Notes under the pieces: generated by a model
The model's database searches: none
Seen by the model: the letters and a program-made list of their open reading frames with translations, nothing else
Told to the model about the DNA's origin: nothing
From: Miltoncostaea sp963771025
Lineage (GTDB): Bacteria; Actinomycetota; Thermoleophilia; Miltoncostaeales; Miltoncostaeaceae
Length of the DNA: 64,000 bases
NCBI GenBank assembly: GCA_963771025.1
Contig: CAVYRL010000001.1
Span: 372,001 to 436,000 of the forward strand
Direction of reading: 5' to 3'
In this document: positions 42,844-51,026 of the stretch, piece by piece
Numbering within the stretch: the stretch's first letter is position 1
Layout: every line of letters begins with the position of its first letter
Position numbers and translations under genes: made by a program

Positions 42844-43881
42844 ATGGCGAGCGGCGCCGGCGGTGCCTCCGTCGCCCCGGGGCTCGACACCGCGGCGCTC
42901 ACCCCGGCCCAGCTCGCCGGGCAGCGGGTGGTCTATGGGTTCGGGGGCACGATCCCGCCGCGTGATCTGGTCGCCCGGATCCGCCGGGGGCAGGCCGGCG
43001 CGGTGCTCCTGCTGGGCTCCAACACGCCGACCAACGCCGCCGCGCGGGCCCTGATCAGGCGGCTCCAGGCCATCCCGCGCCCCGCGGCCCTCGACCAGCC
43101 GCTGCTGGTGATGATCGACCAGGAGGGCGGGCCGGTGCGGCGCCTGAAGGGCCCACCGGCGCGATCCGGCGCCGAGCTCGGCGCGGCGGGCCCGGCCACC
43201 GCCCGCGCCGCGGGCCGCGCGGCGGGCGCGCTGCTGCGGTCGGTCGGAGCCAACGTCAACCTCGCGCCGGTCGCCGACGTGGGCCGCCCGGGCTCGGCGC
43301 TGGTCGCCGAGGGGCGCATCGCGGGCTCCTCGGCAGCGCGGGTGACCCGCGTCACCGTCGCATTCTCCGCCGGGCTGGCCGCGGCCGGCGTGGCGGCGTC
43401 TCCCAAGCACTTCCCCGGTCTGGGCGCCGCGCCCAGGAACACCGACGCGGGGACCGTGCGGATCCCGCTGTCGGCCTCCGTGCTGCGCGGCGTCGACATG
43501 CGCCCATTCCGCGCGCTCATCGACCACGGAGTCCCGATGGTGATGCTCAGCACGGCGGTCTACCCGAGCCTCGACGCCGCCACGCCGGCCGCCCTGTCGC
43601 GCAAGATCGCGACCGTGCAGCTTCGCGCGGGCCTCGGTTTCGCGGGGGTCTCGGTGAGCGACGACCTCGGGACGCCGTCCCTGGCTCCGTTCGGCGGCCC
43701 CGGCGCGGTGGGCGTGCGCGCCGCGGCCGCCGGCACCGACATGCTCATCTACTCCGGATACGACTCCGGCAGGCGCGCCGCGTCGGCGATCGCCGCGTCG
43801 CTGTCATCGGGCGCCCTGCCCCGCGCCTCCGCCGAGCGCTCGGTGGCGCGCATCATGGCCCTGCGCGCCGAACTCCCCTGA
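42844..43881 (+). CDS. Glycoside hydrolase family 3 (NagZ-like) protein
   Basis: About 345 residues of a single GH3 barrel domain. Recognisable parts are LLVMIDQEGGPVRRL, NVNLAPVADVGRPG, SPKHFPGLG and the nucleophile Asp in GVSVSDDLGTPS. NagZ enzymes cleave N-acetylglucosamine from cell-wall fragments with a His in a KH(F/I)PGHG loop. Here that His is Leu (PGLG), a variant that may alter activity. Upstream of ATG 42844 the same frame carries a signal-peptide-like LIAGAIGAGLALVMASG, and a CTG at 42805 overlapping the msrB stop could be the real start, making the protein secreted. The true start is therefore open. Confidence 0.82.
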   Translation: MASGAGGASVAPGLDTAALTPAQLAGQRVVYGFGGTIPPRDLVARIRRGQAGAVLLLGSNTPTNAAARALIRRLQAIPRPAALDQPLLVMIDQEGGPVRRLKGPPARSGAELGAAGPATARAAGRAAGALLRSVGANVNLAPVADVGRPGSALVAEGRIAGSSAARVTRVTVAFSAGLAAAGVAASPKHFPGLGAAPRNTDAGTVRIPLSASVLRGVDMRPFRALIDHGVPMVMLSTAVYPSLDAATPAALSRKIATVQLRAGLGFAGVSVSDDLGTPSLAPFGGPGAVGVRAAAAGTDMLIYSGYDSGRRAASAIAASLSSGALPRASAERSVARIMALRAELP

Positions 43882-43918
43882 ACTTTCCTTTCCGTCGCTC
43901 GCACTGCATGATCGGGGC

Positions 43919-45133
43919 GTGAGTCATGCCGGCCGGCGAGGGGTGACATTCGACGAGGCGCTCGGCCTGATGCGCGGGAACGCTCCGATGCCCCGTCACG
44001 AGCCGGTCGCGCTGGAGCACCTGGTCGGCCGGATCCTGGCCGAGGACGTCCGCGCCCGGGTGGATCACCCGACCTTCACCAACGCGTCGATGGACGGCTT
44101 CGCCCTGCGCGCCGAGGACGCCGCCACCCTCACCGCGCTGCGGGTGGTGGGCGAGAGCCGCGCGGGCGCCCCCTTCCCCGGCCGCATCGCCGGCGGAGAG
44201 GCGACGCGCGTCTCCACGGGCGCGGAACTCCCCGAGGGAGCCGACACGGTGCTCCGCCGCGAGGACGCGGGGACCGACGACGGATGGGTCACCCCGCGCG
44301 TCGCCCCGGCACTCGGCACGGCCGTGCGGCCCGCGGGGGACGACGTGCGTCGCGGGCAGGTGCTGTTGTCGAGCGGTCACGTGGTCGCCGCCCACGAGGT
44401 AGCCGTCGTGGCCGCGGCGGGGCACGCCGAGGTGCTCTGTCGCGCCCGGCCGCGGGTGGTGGTCATCGCCAGCGGCGACGAGGTCGTGCCGGCGGGCTGG
44501 GATCTCGGCCCCGGCCAGGTCTACGACGCCAACCGCCCCGGAATCGCGGCGCAGGCGCGGGCGGCCGGAGCGTATGTGATCGCCACCGCCGTCGTGCCCG
44601 ACGACATCGACGCCACCGTCGCCGCCCTCGACCAGGCCCTGCGGGGCTTCGACGACGACCCCGACACGACGCCGGATCTGCTGATCACCACGGGGGGCGT
44701 GTCGGTCGGCGACCACGACCACCTGAAGCCCGCGTTCGCGGCCGTCGGCGTGCGCGAGGTGATGTTCGGCATCCAGGTGCGCCCCGGCCATCCGCTCTGG
44801 CTGGGCCGCCTCGACGACCAGGTGGTGATCGGCCTGCCGGGCAACCCGGTCTCCGCGGCGGTGTGCTTCCACGCGTTCGCCCGTCCGCTCCTCGGCCGGG
44901 CCGACAGCTGGGAGCGCCGCATACCGCTCGCCTCCGCCCACGCCAAGGACACGGCCCGCACCGAGCTGCTGCGCTGCATCGAGGTGGGGGGCACGCTGCA
45001 GCCGCTGCCGCGCCAGGGCTCACACGCGGTCACCTCGCTGGCCGGCGCCACCCACCTCGCGGTCATTCCGGCGGAGCGGGAGAGCGTCGAGGCGGGCGAG
45101 CCGGTCAACTGCTGCCCGCTGATCGGGGGCTGA
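43919..45133 (+). CDS. moeA: Molybdopterin molybdotransferase MoeA
   Basis: 404 residues from GTG 43919, full length. All diagnostic parts are present: PTFTNASMDGFALRAED in domain I/III, VSTGAELPEGADTVLRRED, the MPT-binding core VVIASGDEVVPAG and TTGGVSVGDHDHLKPA, and GLPGNPVSAAV. It inserts molybdate into adenylated molybdopterin, the last step of Moco synthesis, in the cytoplasm. No other moa/mog gene or molybdoenzyme is in the window. It converges with the GNAT gene after 9 bp. Confidence 0.94.
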   Translation: MSHAGRRGVTFDEALGLMRGNAPMPRHEPVALEHLVGRILAEDVRARVDHPTFTNASMDGFALRAEDAATLTALRVVGESRAGAPFPGRIAGGEATRVSTGAELPEGADTVLRREDAGTDDGWVTPRVAPALGTAVRPAGDDVRRGQVLLSSGHVVAAHEVAVVAAAGHAEVLCRARPRVVVIASGDEVVPAGWDLGPGQVYDANRPGIAAQARAAGAYVIATAVVPDDIDATVAALDQALRGFDDDPDTTPDLLITTGGVSVGDHDHLKPAFAAVGVREVMFGIQVRPGHPLWLGRLDDQVVIGLPGNPVSAAVCFHAFARPLLGRADSWERRIPLASAHAKDTARTELLRCIEVGGTLQPLPRQGSHAVTSLAGATHLAVIPAERESVEAGEPVNCCPLIGG

Positions 45134-45142
45134 GCCCGCTCC

Positions 45143-45631
45143 TCAGTCGTCCGGACGCCGGTGCTCGTACAGGAACACGTCGCGCCACTCGCCGCGCACC
45201 TTGCCGAGGCGCTCCCGCCGTCCCACGAGCCGGAAACCGGCGTCCTCGACCATCTTGGCGCTGGCCACGTTCTCGACGAACACGATCGCCTCGAGCGTCC
45301 ACACACCGGCCGCGTCGGCCGCCTGGACCAGCGCCTGCAGCAGCGCCTCGCCGACACCCCGGCCGCGTGCGTCCGCGCGGACGTAGACCGAGCACTCCAC
45401 CACGCCCCGGTAGACGTCGCGAACCGAGACGCGCGATGCGGCGGCCCAGCCGAGCACCTCCTCGTCCTCTCGCGCCACCAGGCGCAACCCGTCGAGATGG
45501 TCGGCGTCCCATCTCTCCCACGAGGGCGTCCGGGTCTCGAAGGTCGAGTCGCCTGTCGCGATGCCCTCGGCCAGGATGCGCTCCACCTGCCCCCACTCGT
45601 CCGGGCGCATCGGACCGATCTCGAGGCCCAC
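45143..45631 (-). CDS. GNAT N-acetyltransferase, phosphinothricin-acetyltransferase-like
   Basis: 162 residues with the GNAT fold. The N-terminal segment (IGPMRPDEWGQVERILAEGIATGDSTFET) and PSWERWDADH are characteristic of the PAT subgroup. The acetyl-CoA-binding VYVRADARGRGVGEALLQAL contains the R-G-x-G-x-G/A motif, and VENVASAKMVEDAGF is the C-terminal helix. It acetylates a small amine or amino-acid analogue with acetyl-CoA. GTG 45631 shares one base with the SDR stop codon, so the two are coupled. Confidence 0.88.
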   Translation of the reverse strand: MGLEIGPMRPDEWGQVERILAEGIATGDSTFETRTPSWERWDADHLDGLRLVAREDEEVLGWAAASRVSVRDVYRGVVECSVYVRADARGRGVGEALLQALVQAADAAGVWTLEAIVFVENVASAKMVEDAGFRLVGRRERLGKVRGEWRDVFLYEHRRPDD

Positions 45632-46329
45632 TACGCCTTCCCGTACACCGGGATCGCGGCACCGGTCACGGCGCTCGCCTCGGTTGAGCAGAGGAATGCG
45701 ATGACGGCGCCGATCTCTTCCGGCCGCACCCAGCCGGCCGGGTCGGTCTCGGGGTTCGCCGCGCGGTTGGCCGGCGTGTCGATGACGCTCGGCAGCACCG
45801 CGTTGACGCAGACCCCCGAGCGCTTCACCTCCTCCGAGGCCGCCGACACCAGGGCGAGCAGCGCGGCCTTCGACGCCGCGTAGGCGCTCGCCCCCGCGAA
45901 GGGTCTCAGCGCGGCGCGCGTCCCGACGGCCACCACCCGCCCGCCGCCGCGTTCGACCATCCCGGGCAGCACCGCCCGCATGCCGAGTGCCGCCGACCGT
46001 GCGTTGAGCGCGAACTGGCGGTCCCACGGCTCCATGTCCATGCCGGCGACGGGCGCTCCGTCCAGGTATCCGCCGACCAGGTGCACCAGCGCCCAGACCC
46101 CCGTGGGCGCGCAGCTCTCGACCAGCCGGGCCAGCGAATCCTCCGAGAGCACGTCCGCCCGCTCCAGGCGCACGCGCTCGCGCAGGTCGGCGGGGAACCG
46201 CTCGAGCTCGCGCTCCATGACCCACGTCACCACGGTGTCGTGCCCCGCCTCGACCAGCGCGCGGACCACCCCGACACCCAGTCCGCCGGTGCCACCGGTC
46301 ACGATCGTCGCTCCCGTCCCTGCGCCCAC
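45631..46329 (-). CDS. Short-chain dehydrogenase/reductase
   Basis: A 232-residue classical SDR: the NAD(P)-binding TGGTGGLGVGVV near the N-terminus, a catalytic Ser region in VVAVGTRAALRPF and the Tyr-Lys pair in SAYAASKAALLAL, then CVNAVLPSVIDTPANR. Catalytic Ser placement is slightly atypical (a VGTRA context). GTG 46329 has AGGGGG upstream. It oxidises or reduces an alcohol/ketone pair in the cytosol; the substrate is unknown. It lies between a membrane protein gene and the GNAT gene on the same strand. Confidence 0.88.
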   Translation of the reverse strand: MGAGTGATIVTGGTGGLGVGVVRALVEAGHDTVVTWVMERELERFPADLRERVRLERADVLSEDSLARLVESCAPTGVWALVHLVGGYLDGAPVAGMDMEPWDRQFALNARSAALGMRAVLPGMVERGGGRVVAVGTRAALRPFAGASAYAASKAALLALVSAASEEVKRSGVCVNAVLPSVIDTPANRAANPETDPAGWVRPEEIGAVIAFLCSTEASAVTGAAIPVYGKA

Positions 46330-46352
46330 GGATCCGCCCCCTGGTTGAGAAG

Positions 46353-47102
46353 TCAGGCGGACCCTTTCAGCCGGCCGGCGCGGGCGCCACCCCGACCACG
46401 CGCCGTGGTGATGGTCGTCGCGCTCTCGGGCTGTCCGGCGATCTCGCCGCGCTCCCATGTGGCGTCGTCGGTGGCCGCCACGCGCCGCGCGACCGCGGCG
46501 AACGCGACCAGGCCCAGCACGCTGCCGACGACGTCGATCGCCTTGCGGTCGGTGATGTGCGCCACGACGCCCACGACGGGCGACGCGATCAGGGCGACCC
46601 CGGCCCACGCCGGCACGATGCGCGACCGCAGCAGGCCGGCGCCGAGCACCACCGAGCCGACGAAGAGCCCGACGAGGAACACGATCAGCACCACGTTGAT
46701 CACCCAGGCCGACGAATCGTCGAGCGCGGCGGCCGCCGCGGGGCGCACGCTCTCGCGCTCGGCCAGCCCGACCAGCATCTGGTCGCTCAGCACCACGAGC
46801 ATGGCGCTGACATACCCGGCGATCGCGAGGGATCCCCCGATCAGCCCCAGCAGGGGAGCACCGCGTCGCAGGGCGTGCATGATCGCGAGGACGGCCGGGA
46901 TGCTCGCCAGAATGCCGGCGAACGCCAGCAGGTCGGCGGTCTGGGTGGCCGTGAGGTTCGCGCCGAGCAGGTTGAGCGAGTCGCGTGTGCTGCCGTCGCT
47001 CTGCTGCCATGGCATCACCCAGAAGGCGATCAGGGTCAGAGCGGGGCCGATCACGAGGCAGGCGGCGCCCGCGAGGCGCCGGAAACGCACGGTTTGGGAC
47101 AT
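46353..47102 (-). CDS. DUF4386-like multi-pass membrane protein
   Basis: 249 residues with six to seven hydrophobic segments and a short basic C-terminal tail. The N-terminus (RRLAGAACLVIGPALTLIAFWV) and the pattern of helices resemble actinobacterial DUF4386-type proteins of unknown function, but no diagnostic motif secures the family. ATG 47102 is chosen because GGAG lies six bases upstream. The SDR gene follows 23 bp after its stop in the same direction, so they may form one transcript. Confidence 0.6.
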   Translation of the reverse strand: MSQTVRFRRLAGAACLVIGPALTLIAFWVMPWQQSDGSTRDSLNLLGANLTATQTADLLAFAGILASIPAVLAIMHALRRGAPLLGLIGGSLAIAGYVSAMLVVLSDQMLVGLAERESVRPAAAAALDDSSAWVINVVLIVFLVGLFVGSVVLGAGLLRSRIVPAWAGVALIASPVVGVVAHITDRKAIDVVGSVLGLVAFAAVARRVAATDDATWERGEIAGQPESATTITTARGRGGARAGRLKGSA

Positions 47103-47208
47103 GGCTGGCTCCATCGGCTCGCGCGGGGGGACCATCCCACCCGTCGCCGCGACGCTATGGGCGCCCGCTCCCGCGATCGTCCGTGCCAGCGCCGAACCGG
47201 CGTGGGGG

Positions 47209-47880
47209 CTAGCCCTGAGCTCGCGGAGCCCCGGCCGCGCCGGCGCGCAAATAGGTCAGCACGGCGAGCACGCGGCGGTGGTCCTCCACGCCGGCCGCCA
47301 GGCCGAGCTTGCGCAGGATCGCGCGCACGTGCGTCTCGACGGTCTTCTCGGTGAGCCACAGCCGCTGCGCGATACCCGCGTTGGTGCGCCCCTCCGCCAT
47401 CAGAGACAGCACCTCGCGCTCGCGCGGCGTCAGATCGGCCAGGGGGTCCTCCACGGTCGGGGGCGCGACCAGGGTGGCCACCACGGCGGCGTCGAGAGCC
47501 GTGCCTCCGGACGCCACGCGGGAGCAGGCCTCCAGGAAGTCGTCCACGTCGAGCACGCGGTCCTTGAGCAGGTAGCCGAAGCCTCCGCCGCTCGAGACCA
47601 GCCGCACCGCGTGGCGGGTCTCGACGTGCTGGGACAGCACCAGCACACCGGTCGCCGGGTGGCGCTCGCGGATGGTCGCGGCGCCGACCATCCCCTCGTC
47701 CTCGAAGTGGGGCGGCATGCGCACGTCCACCACGGCGAGCTCCGGCTCGTGCTCCGCCACGGCCACCAGCAGCGCGTCGGCGTCGCCCACCCGCGCCACC
47801 ACCCGGTGGCCCGCATCCTCCAGCAGGCCGGCGATGCCCTCGCGCAGCAGCACCGAGTCCTCGGCGATCACGATGCGCAC
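47209..47880 (-). CDS. NarL/LuxR-type response regulator
   Basis: 223 residues from GTG 47880. Receiver: acidic residues in IAEDSVLLREG, phospho-acceptor Asp52 in VVDVRMPP and Lys in YLLKDRV. The LuxR-type HTH (LTPREREVLSLMAEGRTNAGIA and KTVETHVRAILRKLG) is intact. The start lies 13 bp before the kinase stop. It is clearly paralogous to the regulator at 40447, including the unusual PPxFxDEG stretch after the phospho-acceptor loop. Confidence 0.92.
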   Translation of the reverse strand: MRIVIAEDSVLLREGIAGLLEDAGHRVVARVGDADALLVAVAEHEPELAVVDVRMPPHFEDEGMVGAATIRERHPATGVLVLSQHVETRHAVRLVSSGGGFGYLLKDRVLDVDDFLEACSRVASGGTALDAAVVATLVAPPTVEDPLADLTPREREVLSLMAEGRTNAGIAQRLWLTEKTVETHVRAILRKLGLAAGVEDHRRVLAVLTYLRAGAAGAPRAQG

Positions 47881-49880
47881 GGGAGCTCCACGACGAGATG
47901 GGTTCCGGCGCCGGGCGGGCTGTCGATCCTCATCACGCCCCCGTGCGCCCCCACCCGGTCGGCGATGCCGGTGAGGCCACTGCCCGTGCGGGCCACCGCG
48001 CCGCCCGCGCCGTCGTCCTCGACGCGCACCACCAGGCGGTCCGCGCGCCGGATCGCCTCGACATCGATCCGCGTCGCGCCCGCATGCTTGACGGCGTTCG
48101 TGACCGCCTCGCACACCGTGTAGTAGGCGGCCACCTCGAGCGGCGGCGGCAGATCCTCGGCCTCCACCCGCACGGTGACCGGAAGGGGAGAGCTACGGGC
48201 GAGGTCGCCGAGCGCGGCGGCGAGGCCGTCGTCGAGGCGCGGCGGGCGCAGGCCCGCGGCGATCGTGCGCAGGTCGGTGATCGCGTTGCCCACCTCCCGC
48301 ACGGCCTGGTCGAGGGCCGGGCCGAGCACGCGCGCCTCCCGCGGCAGCGAGCGCTGGACGCGGCGCAGCGCCACGCCGAGCCCCACCAGGCGCTGCTGGG
48401 CGCCGTCGTGCAGGTCCCGCTCGAGGCGCCGCCGCTCCTCGTCGCCGGCACGCACCAGGCGCTCGCGCGACGCCTCGACCTCGGCCAGCTGCACGCGCAG
48501 CTCTACGCGCAGGCGGGCCAGCTCGACCGGGAGGGCCGCGGCGGCCAGCACGCTGCGCAGCAGGTCCGGGCGCTCGCGCAGCGCCGGGTCGTGCAGCACG
48601 ATGCCGAGTTCCTCGCCGCGCTGGGTGACGCGGGTCATCGCCTGATCGGCGGGCGGCGCATCCACTCCGATCACCCGGCCGTCGACCCCGGCGTACACCT
48701 CGCTCTGGGGAAGGCGCAGCCACAGCACCGCGCCGGGGTCGCCCAGAGCCGCGGCGATGGCCGGCCCCACGCCCTCGGGGGCCGCCTCGCCGCGCCGCAC
48801 GGCGTCCTCGAACTCGCGCATGCGCCGCAGCCCCTCGTAGCGCGCGCGGGCGAAGCGCCGGTCCACCCCGTTCTGGACGCGCGCGCGCAGGGGGCGGAAG
48901 GCCAGGGCCACGACGAGGGTCGCGATCGCGGTGGCGACCGGTGATCCCCCGCCGACGAAGATGCCGAGACCGAGAACGATCGCGGCGAAGCCGACTCCGA
49001 GCAGCACCGTGAGCGCCACGTAGACGAGGGTGCGGTTGACGACCCGGTCGATCTCGTAGAGCCCGTGGCGCGTGATGGCGATCCCCACCGACACGCTGAT
49101 CGCGGTTCCCGCCGCCAGGAGAGTGATCGGGACGATGGCCTCCACCCCGCCGACGATCAGGTACGAGAGCGTGCAGAACACCAGCGCGAGCGGGATCAGC
49201 GCCGCCGACCAGGCGAGCCATTTCAGCTGCAGCCGCTCGACGCCACCGGCTCGGCGGAAGCGCACCACGACGGCCGCCGCGCCGACGAACAGCCCGGCGA
49301 ACATCACCAGCCACACCAGCCAGAAGGCGGCGGTCAGCACCGGCGACTCCCCGATGTGCACGGGGTTCTCCGCGCTCCCCTGGCTCGGCTCGAGCCGCTC
49401 CTGGCCGAAGAAGACGCCCAGCACCACCAGCACCGGCGCCGTGAGCGTCGCGATCGCGGCGGGACGCCAGCGCGGCGACGGCAGGTGGCCGTCGGGGAAG
49501 AGCAACGCGATCGCCAGCGGCCAGACGTAGAACGCCGGCCACAGCGAGACGCTCACGACCCCGAACCAGACATGGCCCGGCAGCGGATGCCCCTCGGTGA
49601 CCCCGGACCGCGAATATCCCTCGCAGAAGGAGAGCACGGCGATCGGCATCGGCCCGAGCACCATGATCCAGCCGATCCGGTTCGCCGGCCGGGACCGCAG
49701 GATCACCAGCGCGACAACCGTCGGCGCGAATACCGCGGCCACGATGGTCAGGTCGACCCAGACCGGCAGGCGCCCCTCGCTCGACGGGCGGGCGACCTGG
49801 TCGATGACCACGGAGCCCAGCAGCAGCGCCAGGGTCAGGGCCGCGGCGCACCAGGCGATCCACAGGCGGTTCGTCGTCAC
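47868..49880 (-). CDS. Membrane sensor histidine kinase (HisKA_3 type)
   Basis: About 670 residues. Seven to eight N-terminal helices occupy the first 300 residues (LWIAWCAAALTLALLLGSVV and onward), followed by a GAF-like or linker region and the HisKA_3 motif RRRLERDLHDGAQQRL with phospho-acceptor His near residue 491. The HATPase domain shows CEAVTNAVKHAGA, DDGAGG and GLTGIADRVGAHGG. GTG 49880 is preferred; an in-frame GTG at 49916 adds 12 residues. It forms an overlapping pair with the response-regulator gene. The membrane part resembles the 7TM-type sensors of actinobacterial kinases; the signal is unknown. Confidence 0.88.
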   Translation of the reverse strand: MTTNRLWIAWCAAALTLALLLGSVVIDQVARPSSEGRLPVWVDLTIVAAVFAPTVVALVILRSRPANRIGWIMVLGPMPIAVLSFCEGYSRSGVTEGHPLPGHVWFGVVSVSLWPAFYVWPLAIALLFPDGHLPSPRWRPAAIATLTAPVLVVLGVFFGQERLEPSQGSAENPVHIGESPVLTAAFWLVWLVMFAGLFVGAAAVVVRFRRAGGVERLQLKWLAWSAALIPLALVFCTLSYLIVGGVEAIVPITLLAAGTAISVSVGIAITRHGLYEIDRVVNRTLVYVALTVLLGVGFAAIVLGLGIFVGGGSPVATAIATLVVALAFRPLRARVQNGVDRRFARARYEGLRRMREFEDAVRRGEAAPEGVGPAIAAALGDPGAVLWLRLPQSEVYAGVDGRVIGVDAPPADQAMTRVTQRGEELGIVLHDPALRERPDLLRSVLAAAALPVELARLRVELRVQLAEVEASRERLVRAGDEERRRLERDLHDGAQQRLVGLGVALRRVQRSLPREARVLGPALDQAVREVGNAITDLRTIAAGLRPPRLDDGLAAALGDLARSSPLPVTVRVEAEDLPPPLEVAAYYTVCEAVTNAVKHAGATRIDVEAIRRADRLVVRVEDDGAGGAVARTGSGLTGIADRVGAHGGVMRIDSPPGAGTHLVVELPCAS

Positions 49881-50201
49881 CGCGCCATCGTCCCACCGGC
49901 GCGCCCGAACGGCCACGGTGCCAGCACCGAGATTCGGCGGTGCAGGTCCACCGCCGAGGTCAGTCCGTGCCGGCCGTCCTCCGGCCGGGCCCCGTCATGT
50001 CCGGCCCACCGGGTCCGGTGCCGTTCGTCGAAGATTTGGACAACGCGCACCCCCGCCTCGGCGTGAGCATGCGGCCACGGAGCGGGGTTTCCCGGATGTC
50101 CTCGTGCTCAACCCGGGCGATCAATTCCACGGCTCGGGGGTTCGAGGTCACCGATGGCGGGTAGGGCAGAGCGATCAAACATCCGTCGAGGGAGACTCGA
50201 A

Positions 50202-50282
50202 ATGCTCTGGACCATTCTGGTCATCATCGTGATCATCTTGGCCGTGATCGGCTTCTTCGCCGTCGTCCGCGGCCGCGCCTAG
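50202..50282 (+). CDS. Very small single-helix membrane protein (26 aa)
   Basis: ATG 50202 has GAGGGAG about eight bases upstream. The 26-residue product is one hydrophobic helix, with a MLWTILVIIVIILAVIGFF core and a basic VRGRA tail. Similar tiny membrane proteins with an MLWTI start occur in many bacteria, but their function is unknown. It stands alone after a divergent kinase gene. The ribosome-binding site and the perfect helix composition are the evidence; experimental support is lacking. Confidence 0.5.
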   Translation: MLWTILVIIVIILAVIGFFAVVRGRA

Positions 50283-50684
50283 CCCGGCCGGCACAACCGA
50301 GCGCCGATCGGGACGGCCCCATCACCGGGAGCATCGCCCGCGTGGTGGGGTGCGCCGATCGATTCGCCGACCCGATGGGCAGGACCACCTCGCGTGCGCC
50401 GGCCACCCCGCCCGGCATCGCCGGCACCGGGCCCTTGGGCCGGTTGGCGGCTCGCCACCGTGACGCCGCGCGTCGCCCACCCCAGGGCGTGAGTCGGGAG
50501 ACGCTCTCGGGGGTCACCGAGACGGGCTCGGCGTGCGACCAGCCGTCATCGCCGTGCGCCGCCAGACGGCGATGACCCCGCCGCCTCCCCTATCGCGACC
50601 GAGGCCCGAGTCCGTGCGTGTGCCTGGTGGGAGCGGAGCGTCCAGAGTGCTCGGAGGAGGAAAACGCCATAATGGAGCCGATCC
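50283..50684. other. Intergenic stretch without a supported gene
   Basis: About 400 bp between the 26-residue gene and tRNA-Thr. Frames on both strands are Arg/Pro-rich with no family motif and no ribosome-binding site. The last 40 bases (tcggaggaggaaaacgccat region) are less GC-rich and could hold the tRNA promoter, but no clear -35/-10 pair was found. Confidence 0.5.
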
Positions 50685-50757
50685 GCCGAAGTAGCTCAGC
50701 TGGTAGAGCAGCCGCCTTGTAAGCGGCAGGTCAGGGGTTCGAGTCCCCTCTTCGGCT
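50685..50757 (+). tRNA. tRNA-Thr (anticodon TGT)
   Basis: Complete cloverleaf: acceptor GCCGAAG (50685-50691) with CTTCGGC (50750-50756), D stem GCTC/GAGC, anticodon stem GCCGC/GCGGC with TGT at 50718-50720, and T arm GGGG-TTCGAGT-CCCC. CCA is not encoded. An accessory patch with an insertion sequence begins right after it. Confidence 0.94.
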
Positions 50758-50833
50758 TCTGGAAACGTGCTGCAAATCGCGCTATTGCCTCACCTCGGGG
50801 CCTCGACTGTGTGTCCCTGTAGAACGTCTAGGG

Positions 50834-50886
50834 ACGTTCGAAGACCATGGGGGAACGTTCGGGACCATGGGGGAGACCATGGGGGA
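50834..50886 (+). repeat. Three direct copies of a 12-mer at the left side of the IS
   Basis: GACCATGGGGGA occurs at 50843-50854, 50863-50874 and 50875-50886. The first two are each preceded, 2 bases upstream, by ACGTTCG (50834-50840, 50855-50861), giving a near-perfect 20-bp unit. It sits 140 bp before the transposase frame, where transposase-binding sites of an insertion-sequence end would lie. No matching inverted copy was found after the transposase. Confidence 0.6.
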
Positions 50887-51026
50887 GGTGACCATTTCCT
50901 CCTCGGGGCCTCCGTGCCCGAAGCAGCCTCACATGTTCCCCGGCCGCTCCCGTCGAGCCGGGGGGCTATGAGCGCCGCTCACCCGAGGTCTGAGGTGATC
51001 ATCGCCCGGCCGATGTCGCCCACCAC

